The translations under genes were made by a program, and so were the position numbers. Positions 48,401 to 60,189 of a stretch of DNA of 64,000 nt are shown here, in pieces (within the stretch, counting starts at the first letter, position 1; each line of letters begins with the position of its first letter). The stretch is from NCBI GenBank assembly GCA_963555705.1, contig OY743190.1:14235501-14299500 (forward strand), given 5' to 3'. Source of the DNA: Ligustrum vulgare (taxonomy: Eukaryota; Streptophyta; Magnoliopsida; Lamiales; Oleaceae). Below the pieces are notes generated by a model. It made no database searches, was not told the DNA's origin, and was given only the letters and a program-made list of their open reading frames with translations.

Positions 48401-48775
48401 CAACTGAAAATTAGACTAACTTTGATTAAGAAATGTATTTAAAACAGATATATTTTGGACTGAAAAATACATTTGAGAAGTAAGTAAATTTTGAGATAAA
48501 ATTGGATTTCGTATTTAGACTTGAAATAATTTGATAAGGATCATTGGGATATTTTAATAAATTTGGAATTCAAAATGATTTTGAAAATAATATTAAAATA
48601 ACATAATTTTAGAAATTCGGATTTTAATTTAAAATCGAACAAATTCGATATTTCTTGACTTGACTAGACGAATCCGTCGCGGCGTTAACTTCAAAATAAT
48701 AAATGAAATAGTAGCGACACAATTTTCTAAATATTAAAATAATTATTTATTGCATAAAAATTCTGAGTCGCTATA
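45431..48775 (-). repeat. Element B 5' LTR
   Basis: 3345 bp, the same length as the 3' LTR. Differences noticed include 40400/47180 and two changes near 40987/47747. The stop-poor CA-rich minus-strand frame present in the 3' LTR (40663-41388) is broken here by one of these changes, which argues against a functional protein. Confidence 0.95.
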
Positions 48776-49324
48776 ATCAAACCCTGTTTTGGTCCCAAAG
48801 CAGAATGGGAAATTGAGAGTATGTATTGATTTCTCGAATTTAACCAGGCATGCCCTAAAGACAGTTTTCCCCTGCCTCGGATTGATCAATTAGTCGACTC
48901 TACAGTGGGACATGAGGTGCTGAGCTTTATGGATGCATACTCCGGATACAATCAGATCCCCATGCATGAATCGAACGAGGAGCACACCTCGTTTATCACG
49001 GACAGGGGTCTCTATTGTTATAAAGCTATGCCGTTTGGTTTAAAAAATGCCGAAGCCACCTACCAAAGGTTGGTAAATCGTATGTTTTCAGAACAGCTGA
49101 GAAACACCATGGAAGTATATGTCGATGACATGCTAGTCAAGAGTATGGTCGCCACAGAGAATTTCCGCCTTCTATCAGAGGCCTTTGACATTCTGAGAAG
49201 ATATCGAATGAAGCTCAATCCTGCGAAATGCGCCTTTAGAGTAGCTTCCGAAAACTTTCTTGGATTCATGGTGAACCGAAGAGGAATTGAAGCCAATCTG
49301 GATTAGATCAAAGCTCTACTAGAC

Positions 49325-50271
49325 ATGCGCTCTCCCCGGAGCCCAAAAGAAGTGCAAAGCTTAATGGGAAGAATTGCGACCTTAAATCAGTTCGTTTCTA
49401 AGTCCACAGATAAATGCTTGCCATTTTTTAAAGTCTTGAAGGGAGGGAAGCGATTTCAATGGACCCCGGACTGTGAGCAAGCCTTTTCCGACCTGAAATC
49501 ATTCCTGGGGCAGGCTCCACTATTATCAAAACCAAAGGCTGGTGAACCACTCTCTCTGTATTTATCCATATCAAAAGAAGCTGTTAGCTCAGTATTGGTC
49601 AGAGAGGAGGATGGGAATCATTTCCCAGTGTATTATGTAAGCAAAGCTATGCTGGATGCAGAAGCACGTTACCCTGATATGGAAAAATTTGCTTTCGCGT
49701 TGATTACGGCAGCTCGCAAACTCCGCCCCTACTTTCAGTCGCACTCCATACATGTTCTCACAAACTTTCCTATGAGACAAGTATTACAGAAACCAGATGT
49801 ATCTGGGAGGCTAATGAAGTGGACGATAGAAATCAGCCAGTATGACCTACATTATGAACCTCGGACAGCTATAAAGGGTCAAGCATTAGCAGATTTCATA
49901 GTTGATTCACGCATCCGCCCGAGGTGGAAATGATTGATAACACGGAGGATAGCCGTGAGTGGAAATTGTTCGTTGATGGGTCCTCGGTTGAAGGAAGATC
50001 CGAGGTGGGAATACTACTAATGAGTCCAGAAGGATACAAACTGCACAGTGTGATCCGCTTCGACTTTAAAGCCTCAAACAATGTTGCAGAGTACGAGGCG
50101 CTCTTAGCTGGACTAAGGCTTGCGAAAGCTCTAAAGATTAAGTCTGTAGTGGCAAATAGTGACTCACAGCTTGTAGTAAGCCAGTTTAACGGGCAGTTTT
50201 CTGCCAAAGAGCCGGCCATGGTTGCCTACTTGAAGAAAGTGAAAGATTTAACCGTGCATTTCGGAAAAATA
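49325..50271 (+). pseudogene. C RNase H and archaeal-type RNase H, copy 1, truncated
   Basis: Residues from MRSPRSPKEVQSLMGRIATL through FQWTPDCEQAF and PVYYVSKAMLDAEARYP are the Ty3 connection/RNase H. WKLFVDGSSVEGRSEVGILL and NNVAEYEALLAGLRLAK are the second, archaeal-type RNase H of Tat/Ogre elements. At 50271 the frame jumps from VHFGKI into gag (SPFTEGIQKC), forming a chimeric 218-codon frame at the duplication junction. Confidence 0.9.
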
Positions 50272-51140
50272 AGCCCCTTTACGGAGGGCATCCAAAAGTG
50301 CCCAGTGCTCTATGACTTTGAAATGCCAGAAATAACAAAGTATTCTGGCCGAGGTGACCCCGATGATCACCTGTTAAACTATCGCGCTAGCATGGAAATA
50401 GTCGGAGCCACTCCGGCACTGAAGTGCAAAGCCTTTGCTTTGACCTTTGAGGGAAATGCAATACGGTGGTATAAAAAACTCCCTCCTGGTAGCATACACA
50501 GTTGGAGAGATTTGAAGGCAGCCTTCAAAAATGGCTTTGTTTCCTCCAGGCCCGGCCAGCTCCCACTCCAGTGTCTTTAGGACTTAAGGCAAGGAAGGGA
50601 GGAATCTTTGAAAAGCTACCTAACTCGGTTTACTGAAGAGATGCACATTTGTGAGAACATCACCGAGGCGGAGATGTTTTCTGCAGTGAAGGGGGGCCTA
50701 GACACGACGAGCATGTTTTGGAGGGTTGTCCGAAGCAGAAAGCAGAGGGATTACAATACCCTAGTAGATTTGATGAAGGAAGAGATCGTCTCATAAGAAA
50801 TGGCTAGGGCCAGAGACAACCATCCTCAAGGGAGATACAATCTTGGATACCCCAATGAAGCGAACCATAGGAAAGGAGGTAATAAGGATAGGTTTGGCAG
50901 TAACTAAAGTGGAGCGCCACGTCTATTTCCTGGAACCGGGTCAAGTTATGCAGCGGAGATCACGGAGGCTATTCCTAACTTGCACTCCAATGCTCCCACC
51001 TCGAATCCCCCCACAGCTCATGGAAGAATGGAAGGTATCCGAAGTGGAAAGCAACCTATGATTGGGGCTTACTGCGCATACCATAGGTATTATGGCCACG
51101 CGACGAAAGATTGTAGGGAAATCCACATGTTAGCGGACCA
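50272..51140 (+). pseudogene. C gag, copy 2, lacking its N-terminus
   Basis: It starts at the duplication junction (SPFTEGIQKC) and repeats the gag core, with the same TAG at 50578-50580 and TAA at 50794-50796 as copy 1. The knuckle CAYHRYYGHATKDC is at 51073-51114. The shared stops show that gag was dead before the duplication. Confidence 0.88.
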
Positions 51141-51494
51141 AAAGACACACTGAAGAAGGGGAGCTGACTTCTCTCCTGACAAAGGAAAGACGCAAAAGCC
51201 AGGTAACCAAAAGTTTAACCGAACTGACAGGCGAGCTCCGTGGAAGAACCCAACGAAGGAAAGGATTGACGTTCGTCAAAGAGACAGGGGCAAGGGTCAT
51301 GAGAACTCCCCGGCACATGCTAAAGATACGAGGGAACCACCTATGCCTAAAAATGATCCGTCGATTCACGAAATCGACACGATATTGGGAGGCCCCTATC
51401 TAGGTGGAAGCACAAATAACTCCCAGAAGTAGTATATCAGAGAGGCCAAGCAGCCCACCAACGTGAATATCACATCCATTCGCATTCTGTTGGG

Positions 51495-51860
51495 ATGCCT
51501 CGGATGGAATCTATCATATTTACCCAGGATGACGCTATTGTGGTGCATTTCCCGCATAATGACGCTTTGGTTATACGGGTAGTGGTAGCTCGGAATGGAT
51601 TGTCACAAATGTTGGTGGATGATGGTGCCTCGGTAAACGTGATTTATGGAGTAACTTTTGATAAAATGGGGATTAGCACCCCACTCATCCCAGTCCCAGA
51701 TCTAATATATGGATTCACTGGGGACAGGATAACTCCTAGAGGATCCATAACCCTCATGACTGAGGTAGGGCAAGCACTAACTTTCTCCAGAATCCCCATG
51801 GAATTCTTGATTGTAGACAAAATCTCCTCTTATCATGGCATACCAAATACATTTGCATGA
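51495..51860 (+). pseudogene. C protease, copy 2
   Basis: Same translation as copy 1, including the active-site MLVDDGASVNVIY and the truncation before the ILGRP segment. Acidic linker sequence follows at 51857-52138. Confidence 0.85.
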
Positions 51861-52127
51861 AATTCCCTACAGAGCATGGCGTAGCAACTGTCAAGGGGAG
51901 CCAAACTGAATCACGGGCCTGTTACACAAACGCAATTCAGAAATTTCAAGACCGGAGCTTGAACATGATTAGTGACGTGGCAATGGCCGAGGCTTCTCCA
52001 AACCCTGAAAGACTGGGTGAAGGGCCCTCAGAAAGTGAAGATGTTACAATGACGCCGGAAAAGGATCTAGCAGACCTAGACCCAAGAATAGTCGGGGACA
52101 ATTGCTCTACCCCAGATTGGACTGGAT

Positions 52128-52840
52128 TTGTCGATTGAGGACGTATTTGCATGGAAACATGATGACATGATTGGAATTGATCCAAGAAGTCATAGGCACA
52201 TGCAAAAAAGAAGACCGATGAGTTCTGATAAATATGAGGCCTTGAAAGAAGAGGTAACAAAGCTATTGAAAAATGGCTTTATTAGAGAATCTCGATATCC
52301 GAAGTGGGTATCAAACCCTGTTTTGGTCCCAAAGCAGAATGGGAAATTGAGAGTATGTATTGATTTCTCGAATTTAACCAGGCATGCCCTAAAGACAGTT
52401 TTCCCCTGCCTCGGATTGATCAATTAGTCGACTCTACAGTGGGACATGAGGTGCTGAGCTTTATGGATGCATACTCCGGATACAATCAGATCCCCATGCA
52501 TGAATCGAACGAGGAGCACACCTCGTTTATCACGGACAGGGGTCTCTATTGTTATAAAGCTATGCCGTTTGGTTTAAAAAATGCCGAAGCCACCTACCAA
52601 AGGTTGGTAAATCGTATGTTTTCAGAACAGCTGAGAAACACCATGGAAGTATATGTCGATGACATGCTAGTCAAGAGTATGGTCGCCACAGAGAATTTCC
52701 GCCTTCTATCAGAGGCCTTTGACATTCTGAGAAGATATCGAATGAAGCTCAATCCTGCGAAATGCGCCTTTAGAGTAGCTTCCGAAAACTTTCTTGGATT
52801 CATGGTGAACCGAAGAGGAATTGAAGCCAATCTGGATTAG
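52128..52840 (+). pseudogene. C reverse transcriptase, copy 2 (uninterrupted)
   Basis: Runs from DVFAWKHDDMIGID through ESRYPKWVSNPVLVPKQNGK to YVDDMLVKS, with the same one-base shift near 52400 and the same TAG at 52838-52840 as copy 1. The unoccupied target of element B, ATCAA, is at 52310-52314. Confidence 0.9.
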
Positions 52841-52858
52841 ATCAAAGCTCTACTAGAC

Positions 52859-53862
52859 ATGCGCTCTCCCCGGAGCCCAAAAGAAGTGCAAAGCTTAATG
52901 GGAAGAATTGCGACCTTAAATCAGTTCGTTTCTAAGTCCACAGATAAATGCTTGCCATTTTTTAAAGTCTTGAAGGGAGGGAAGCGATTTCAATGGACCC
53001 CGGACTGTGAGCAAGCCTTTTCCGACCTGAAATCATTCCTGGGGCAGGCTCCACTATTATCAAAACCAAAGGCTGGTGAACCACTCTCTCTGTATTTATC
53101 CATATCAAAAGAAGCTGTTAGCTCAGTATTGGTCAGAGAGGAGGATGGGAATCATTTCCCAGTGTATTATGTAAGCAAAGCTATGCTGGATGCAGAAGCA
53201 CGTTACCCTGATATGGAAAAATTTGCTTTCGCGTTGATTACGGCAGCTCGCAAACTCCGCCCCTACTTTCAGTCGCACTCCATACATGTTCTCACAAACT
53301 TTCCTATGAGACAAGTATTACAGAAACCAGATGTATCTGGGAGGCTAATGAAGTGGACGATAGAAATCAGCCAGTATGACCTACATTATGAACCTCGGAC
53401 AGCTATAAAGGGTCAAGCATTAGCAGATTTCATAGTTGATTCACGCATCCGCCCGAGGTGGAAATGATTGATAACACGGAGGATAGCCGTGAGTGGAAAT
53501 TGTTCGTTGATGGGTCCTCGGTTGAAGGAAGATCCGAGGTGGGAATACTACTAATGAGTCCAGAAGGATACAAACTGCACAGTGTGATCCGCTTCGACTT
53601 TAAAGCCTCAAACAATGTTGCAGAGTACGAGGCGCTCTTAGCTGGACTAAGGCTTGCGAAAGCTCTAAAGATTAAGTCTGTAGTGGCAAATAGTGACTCA
53701 CAGCTTGTAGTAAGCCAGTTTAACGGGCAGTTTTCTGCCAAAGAGCCGGCCATGGTTGCCTACTTGAAGAAAGTGAAAGATTTAACCGTGCATTTCGGAA
53801 AAATAGAGTTACATCAATTCCCAGAACTGAGAATTCCTATGCAGATGCTTTATCTAAACTAG
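52859..53862 (+). pseudogene. C RNase H and archaeal-type RNase H, copy 2
   Basis: The Ty3 RNase H (52859-53467) overlaps the frame of the second RNase H (53458-53862) by 10 bp. VDGSSVEGRSEVG, NNVAEYEALLAGLR and ANSDSQLVVSQFNGQF are the archaeal-type RNase H motifs, with D, E and D catalytic positions present. It continues past the duplication end into normal pol sequence. Confidence 0.9.
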
Positions 53863-53891
53863 CAAGCAGTAATGATTCCGAGCTTCACACT

Positions 53892-55203
53892 ATGGTTCCA
53901 ATTGAGCATTTGTCGACCTCTTCCATTGAGTCAGGAACAGAAATTTTGGCATTAGAAGAAGAAGGATCCTGGATGAGTCCTATACTTGCATACTTGAAGC
54001 ATCAAACAATACCAGACGAGCTGGAAGCAGATCAGAAATTGCAAAGATATGCCGCAAATTTTGTACTCTTCGATGATCTGCTTTATAAACGGAGTTACAA
54101 CTCTCCTTTGTTACGATATGTTGGACCCGAGGAAGGACAATGTGTAATGAAAGAAATCCGTGAGGGCATATGCGAAAACCACGCTGGGGCGCTATCGCTG
54201 GCTCGAAAAGCCTTCAAATAGGGATATTTTTGGCCAATTATGCGAAAGGATTCCCATGACTTCATCTGCAAGTGCGATAAATTTCAGAGGCATGCAACCA
54301 TACCGCATCAGCCGCATCAAAAATTGACTGTGGTAACTATCCCTTGGCCTTTCGCAAAGTGGGGGATTGACATGATTGGTCCTATGCCCAGAGGTGCTGG
54401 TAACAATTGTTTTGCAATAGTGGCAATTGACTACTTCACCAAGTTGGTCGAGGCGGAACCTTTGATGAGGATTACCAAGGCCGACACCACCAAGTTCATC
54501 TGGAAGAATATTATATGTAGATTTGGAATACCGCACTCATTGTTTAGTGATAATGCAAAACAGTTCAAAAACAGAAGCATTGATGAATTGTGCGACGATT
54601 TGGGAATTAAGAAATTATTTTCGTTCCCGGATCATCCACAAGCCAATGGGCAGGTAGAATCCGTGAACAAGACCATAAAAAACACCCTAAGGAGGAAGTT
54701 GGAATCCAAAAAAGGCGCATGAGTAGATGAACTCCCACAAGTATTATGGGCACTTCGGACCACCTCGCACACCGCCACTGGTGAAACGCCTTTCTCCCTG
54801 GCGTATGGATCCGAGGCGGTATGTCTAGTTGAAATTGGGGTGTCTTCTCTTCGTCAAATCCATTATGACGAGGCGGGAAACGAAGCACAAAGGACAAACT
54901 TGGATTTCCTCCTGGAAAAACGGAGTGACTCTCAAATAGTAATGGCCAAGTACCAAGAAAAAATGACCCGCTACTACAACAAAAGGGTAAAAGGGTCGGC
55001 ACTTTAACATTGGGAATTTAGTCCTTAAAAAGGTCCTTCCTTCTACTCAAGAACCAGGAGTAGGGACTTTAGGTCCTAATTGGGAAGGCCCTTACAAAGT
55101 CACCGCCGAGGTAGTACCCGGTACGCACATGATCGAAGACCTATCTGGGGTACCTTTGTGTAATCCTTGGAACACGGATCACCTTCGTCACTATTTTCAA
55201 TAA
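53892..55203 (+). pseudogene. C integrase
   Basis: The zinc-binding start has ENHAGALSLARKAF and CKCDKFQRHA, where the second of the HHCC cysteines has become Phe. The catalytic core follows: GIDMIGPMPRGAG, LFSDNAKQFKN and NGQVESVNKTIK provide the D, D and E. The C-terminal part has ALRTTSHTATGETPFSLAYG, GPYKVTAEVVPGT and ends WNTDHLRHYFQ before TAA at 55201-55203. TAG (54219-54221), TGA (54720-54722) and a one-base shift near 55003 disable it. Confidence 0.9.
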
Positions 55204-55836
55204 AATCGGATTCCTCTTCGATGATTACAATGTCTCCACGTAATTTAATGAGAATCTGAAGTGAGTTACGTTGAGGATTGCATCAAGTGCTATTCGGTAA
55301 ACATGGCGGATATTAAAAATGCCTAAATTATTTTGTTTATAGGAGAGTACAACTCCATTATACTTGAACTTTGTTAAAACAAGGGACTCTTATAGCTCGT
55401 ACTACGATCACTACGTATTGGTTGAACGTATTAACATCATCAGTAGGAGCTTGTCCAAACTAATAATCGTAAGGAGGAAGAATTGCAGGTGTTACGAAGT
55501 ATAATTCAAATATATTCAAATGTTTGTCAAAATCAGATCTAACCAGTAAACATGAATGCCTTAAGATACTTAGATCTGAGGTACTATCTTGATACAATGC
55601 GTTTAGAAGGCGCTCCCGTTTAGAAGGCGTTTGCGTTTAGAAGCATTCACACTTAAACAAATGATGTTGTACAAACCAAGACTTGTGTACACAACTGTCG
55701 AACTTTGCAAAATGATCAAAACATTGAGCTAAATAAATCATTACGTTTACAATTCAAAGTGTCATTACATTTACGATTTAAAATTCTAGAAATAAACTAA
55801 AAGCTAACTAGCCGCAACCACACTCTATTGCCACAT
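55204..55836. other. C spacer between pol and the antisense gene
   Basis: I see no ORF longer than chance. A short motif GTTTAGAAGGCG repeats near 55600-55640. The two convergent genes end on either side of this stretch. Confidence 0.6.
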
Positions 55837-58625
55837 TCATTGGGGGGGGTCTTTGGCAAAGTCTCTGCCTGGTACGATCTGGCAGGAGTCAAAGGGAACA
55901 TCAGTAGGAGGATCTTCCCCTAAATCTTGTGGCTTTGGATATAAGGCCTCGATCTGGGAAATGTCCAAATCTGGGAAAGCCTCTTTTAGATCTCCCAAGG
56001 CCATCCTAGCCCCAATGTTTCCAAAAACCCTCTGCATAGCTTCATACTCAGGGGTCTCTTCAAAAGTATCCTTGAAGTTCTGAACTGCCTTCGACACTTC
56101 GGCCCCCAAAACCTCCTTAACCCTGGCTGCAATAGTACGCTCCAAGGCCTCAACAATTTTGGAGTCAATATGTTTCTCCAAGGAGGCATAATCCTCATCA
56201 GCCTTCTTCCTAGCCTCTACCTCCCCTTGTAGCTTAGGGGTGACTTCTGCCAGCGTGGACTTCGTGGAGTTTACTTCTACTAAGGCTTCAACTGTGATGG
56301 ACTACGCATGGTTGAAGTCGTCAAGCTTCTTGCACAGAGTCGCCACATCTGATTCAAAGGCCCGGAGGTCATCCTTCAGTTTCTCGTTATCTTCCTGGAG
56401 GCGCTTCGCGTGAGCCATCTCCTCTGAGGAAAATTTGCGGGCTATGGACAGCTGAGTTTTAAGATCATTAATCTCCTTCAGCATGTTGTCCACATGACGG
56501 AGTGCAGTCTCAGTATCTTTCTTGTCCCACTGCGCCTCCTCCACTAAATATTCCACCTCATCAATAAGGGCCAGTGCTCTAGCATTCATAGCTTCGGCAG
56601 CAAGTAGCTTCCGGGATGGAGTGGCACTGGAACAGAAGGCAGACCAACCCTCTGTCCAAAATTGCTTGGTGACCAAGGCAGCCCTGGAAGGAGGAGAGTT
56701 GGGGGAGCCAAACAAAGTGGGATTGAAGTTGACGTCCTTGGGGAGGACACTGGCTTTAATCTGTTTGAGCTCTTCTGCCCCCGCAGGTGTCACTTCATAA
56801 GTCAGGCCTGGGATAGACACGGAAGGCTCGTCCCCCAAGTCTTGGGTCTCTGGTGGAGGAGGAGCAGAGGTGGTATCATTCCCCCTCCTGAGCCTCTTCA
56901 AAGGGGCGGGTTCCTCCTCGGATATAGGCTCGAAGATATCCTCGGATAGGGGAGATGACACCGAGACATTCTTAGACTCCCTTTCCCTCTTAGAGCCACC
57001 CCTATCTGACCTCTTTCCCTTCCTCGTTGTTGTGACCCTCCTAGGTTCAACCTCTTTTTCCAAGCTAGGCTGTTGGGGGCCTACCGGCAACAGACTGGGT
57101 GGCGGCAGCAATGCGAGAAGAGGACCTTCAAGTTGGGCAGTGGATGCTTCAGATACCTCCTTTGCCACCCCTACTTGTAGATTAGCAAGCACTACTTTCT
57201 GCCTCCTCTCAATCTCGCTGTCGTGGCGAAGGGCAGGAGGGATCTTCTTGGTCATAAGGCCCTTCAAGGAAATCTTCGGGAAGTTCTTGGAACCTAGCAA
57301 GAAAGAGAGAAGAATAAGGCTATGAGTGATTGAGGCATAAGCTAGGAAGGCAGTAAGAAAACAAACTCACTCATAGCTCGCATAAGGCCGTGCTTGACAA
57401 AAAGCTTGTTCTGTTGGATGACCTCCTGAAAAATGCCTCAGTAAGCGAACACTCACCGCACTGCCGCTAAATCTGCGTTGGAGAGAAGGCAGACAAAAGT
57501 GTCCCCTGTCATAAGCCAATAACGTGTAAAAACAGATAAAGAGAGATGGACAAAAATGAAAAGTGAATGACACACGACACTTAAGGACGCGAAAACAAAT
57601 ACAAGACTCACTAGGTGAGGAAAGAGTTCGGGGAACGGTGATTTCCGGACTAGGGTCCAAAGGCGAGCTCTGCCACTCCCCCGCAACCCAGAACCACTGG
57701 TTCCTCCAGTTCTTTATTGAAGTGGGATGACCAGTAATAATAGGAGGATATGAGCCTCTAGGGGACAAGTAGTACCAGTCCTTGACATACGACCTCACAT
57801 CCTTATCCCTTCTAACGGACTTCTTCAGGGTATATAAGGTGTGGATGATGTGCAACAAGATGGGGTAGTCAGGGTTGACCTCTTGCCACACCAGCCAAGT
57901 ACCCACGGCCTGCGTCCAGAAGTTAGGGGCCAACTGGTAGGGGCATAAGTTGTAACTCCTAAGCAGTACCCTGAAAAAGGGGTGCAGGGGCAGCCTCATC
58001 CCGCAGGATAAAGCATCATAGCATATGGCCACTTGACCTGGGGGAGGGCTACAAGGTCGGCAAGAAGGCGTGGGGCGCACCAATCAAACCCCTTCTGGTA
58101 TCTTGAATTTCATCGATGCTCCCGCCAAATCAACGCCTCGAATTTTCGTGGCAATCTCACTGCTTTCCCAAGATTCTGGGTTCAGATCAGGGTCCACATG
58201 ATACCCTGACACTTTATTCACTAGGTCCACCCAATCTTCAACCTGGGCTATTTCCTCCTCAGATAGCCCTAACTCTTCCCTATGTGCCCTAAATGGGGCC
58301 CTAATACTTACGTCGAGATCCTGATGACCCAAAGAAGAGCCCACTATCTCTCCTCTCTCTCCAAGTCCATATCCCGCTTGCTTCGAAGCTCCCGCAAAGA
58401 GGCCTCTTCGTCGGATGACAGATGAGCCATGTAGGTCTGGTTCTTCTCTTCTTCACTATCAGAATCATCCAAATAAATTATACCACTGCATTTCCTATTC
58501 CTCCTCTTAATCTGCTCCTTAAAGAAGCGGGAACTAAAAACCGATAAAGACAATGGGCATAAACCTCTGATAGGAATCGCCATTACCAACATTTCCTTTG
58601 AACCCGTTCCCCCAACTCTTTCCAT
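55837..58625 (-). pseudogene. Antisense gene of the Tat element, spliced, coiled-coil product
   Basis: Read on the minus strand. An N-terminal part (58625-58344) is rich in charged residues (YLDDSDSEEEKNQ). A one-base shift leads into VEDWVDLVNKVSGYHVD, then PPGQVAICYDALSCGMRLPLHPFF and WYYLSPRG, which resemble the 'putative gypsy type transposon' domain found in antisense ORFs of plant gypsy elements. Possible GT-AG introns lie at about 57611-57426 and 57370-57294. The last exon (57293-55837) has a basic, serine-rich part and then a long coiled coil (TETALRHVDNMLKEINDLK onward), interrupted by one in-frame TAG near 56306. Tat-lineage elements are known to carry such an extra ORF, often antisense. 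Its role is unknown. Confidence 0.75.
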
Positions 58626-58966
58626 TGTTTCTTAAAAATAGGTCAGACTCACCAAGAGGGAAACAAAATGCAAAACAAAATTTTTCAAACCCAGACTTGA
58701 AGATTAGAAATGAAAAAGTTTTGCACATGCAAAGGAAAAGAAATTTACCTTCAAAAGAATAAACGAACGTTCGAGGTTGTGCGCTCGAAGTGAAAAACAC
58801 GCCAAGGGAAGATGTTGAATGGTAGAGACGGTTTGCTGGGTGGAAAACCCTCGAAGAGATGCTGAAATACTTGCAAGAAAGGAAAAGGTGCTACAACCTC
58901 TTGCGAAAGAGTTACTATAAAAATTCTTAGAAAACGGTAAAGGAGAAATGATGGGAAGAAGGGGGC

Positions 58967-58972
58967 TTTATA
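58967..58972 (-). promoter_or_regulatory. TATA box for the antisense gene
   Basis: The minus strand reads CCCTATAAAGCCCCC, about 340 bp upstream of the first ATG of the antisense gene. No other feature explains it; the rest of 58626-59494 has no gene that I can support. Confidence 0.45.
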
Positions 58973-59494
58973 GGGACCCCAATAATCCAAAACCCTTGGT
59001 TTTTGAGCCACATGATTGATGCTGATAACCCACGTCTCTTGGGGGGAAGGCTAATCAAAGCACCAGCTGTCGGAGGAAGGGAAGAAACCATTCAGTTACC
59101 AAAGTGTTTACCACGCGCGGCAAGATGTCACCCCCCCCCTCGTCCCCTTCATATTTCTTGGGAACCAATATCAGCAGCCGCCTTATATTAAATGCGCCGC
59201 CTAAGAGATATGCTAGAATAATCCCAACTTTGGTCTGGGAGGGAAAGCAGGAGTGGGAGGTCGACTTTACCTTGAATCCGAGCCTCCCCTAAAGAACAAC
59301 GCTATACAATGATTCCCAGCTGATGGATGGCAGAGCAATTATAAAATGCTGGGTATAACAGATAATGAAATTAGGGCAAAACTGCAATCCTATGGTTGTC
59401 CAATTGTAGAACGTTATCAGAACAAGATTGGTGCTTCGAAACTATGACAAATTTGATCAGCCCATAAATGACCACATCGGATTTGAGGGACTAG

Positions 59495-60184
59495 TGTTGA
59501 GACCGTGCCCAAAATGGAGTACAATGAACCACATTCGAGGACCCAGTAGAGGCCCAATGGACCTTGGGCCATGACTAAAGCTTAGGATATCTCCCTGGGC
59601 TAACTACCAAGGTGGAACAGCACATGAATTTCTTTAGCCGAACTGATTTATGTCTAGCTGATGTGTTTTATGTTTAGCCGAGGTACTCTATGGTGACGCC
59701 TCAGATGAGTGATGGGACAATGGATGGGTCAGAGATGTGAAGCCGCCTTTATCAAAAAGTGACAGGCGTCCATCCCCTACCAAACGTAGTAATGATTACT
59801 GTCAAAAATTAAGATCTTCCTCTCCAACAGCTAGGGTAAATACACGTGTAAAGTCCACCACGTGTCGCCATCCAAAATTATAATTTTCCCTATAAATAGA
59901 ACACTCCTTCCACCTAAAAGGGGGTTAGCATTTTCATACTCTTAACTGAATATTTTACTCTCACTCCCTTTTCTCTCTTTTACACACTTATATTTCCCGC
60001 ACTCAATTTATATTTGCTTGAAATGAGCACTGACTTTGGCATCGGAGTGCAAACGGGAGCCACCTCAACCCCCTTTGCAAACTGATTGTTTGTCATTTGT
60101 CACAGTGCGCAGGAGATCCACGTGTTCAAGAGGAAGGAGCTGAGACATGTTGGTCCAAGGTCCAGCCGGATTTTTTGGTCAACA
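59495..60184 (+). repeat. C 3' LTR
   Basis: 690 bp from TGTTGAGACCG to TTGGTCAACA, preceded by ATTTGAGGGACTAG, a weak purine tract. TATAAATA at 59891-59898. It is uninterrupted and so shows the LTR sequence that D2 broke. Confidence 0.93.
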
Positions 60185-60189
60185 CAAAC

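Larger units (their letters stand above)
38671..48775 (-). mobile_element. Family-B LTR retrotransposon carrying a captured gene cassette
   Basis: LTRs at 38671-42015 and 45431-48775 are both exactly 3345 bp, with only a few substitutions noticed. Target duplication ATCAA is perfect (38666-38670 and 48776-48780), and the empty site is visible in copy 2 of C. The primer site (45416-45427) and purine tract (42019-42028) set the minus orientation. The 3.4-kb internal region has no gag-pol. Its edges match decayed family-A internal sequence, and its centre (about 42600-44610) is foreign and holds two plus-strand ORFs. Confidence 0.95.
38484..49306 (+). pseudogene. C reverse transcriptase, copy 1, split by element B
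   Basis: The first part (38484-38670) ends ESRYPKWVS. The second (48781-49306) resumes with NPVLVPKQNGKLRVCIDF. B lies between with ATCAA duplicated. The core has FMDAYSGYNQIPM, PFGLKNAEATYQRL and the intact catalytic YVDDMLVKS. A one-base indel near 48870 shifts the frame, and TAG at 49304-49306 is a nonsense change. The empty counterpart is at 52128-52840. Confidence 0.92.
36628..53805 (+). repeat. Tandem duplication of C gag-to-RNase H (3534-bp unit)
   Basis: Copy 1 is 36628-50271 without B; copy 2 is 50272-53805. The offset is 13644 bp, which equals 3534 plus the 10110 bp of B with its target duplication. I noticed only four or so substitutions (for example 36911/50555 and 37758/51402). 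The junction is CGGAAAAATA/AGCCCC, with almost no homology between the ends, which suggests template switching or end joining. Confidence 0.93.
15691..60184 (+). mobile_element. Tat/Ogre-type Ty3/gypsy retrotransposon C (nested)
   Basis: It begins TGTTGAGACCG, ends GGTCAACA, and is flanked by a perfect CAAAC duplication (15686-15690 and 60185-60189). Order: 5' LTR, primer site of the TGGCGCCG type, repeat-rich leader, gag, protease, RT, RNase H, a second archaeal-type RNase H, integrase, antisense gene, 3' LTR. The second RNase H, the CX2HX4HX4C knuckle and the antisense gene place it in the Tat/Ogre lineage. Without nested D2 and B it is about 15.2 kb, of which 3.5 kb is an internal duplication. 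Several frameshifts and stops make it defective. Confidence 0.93.
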
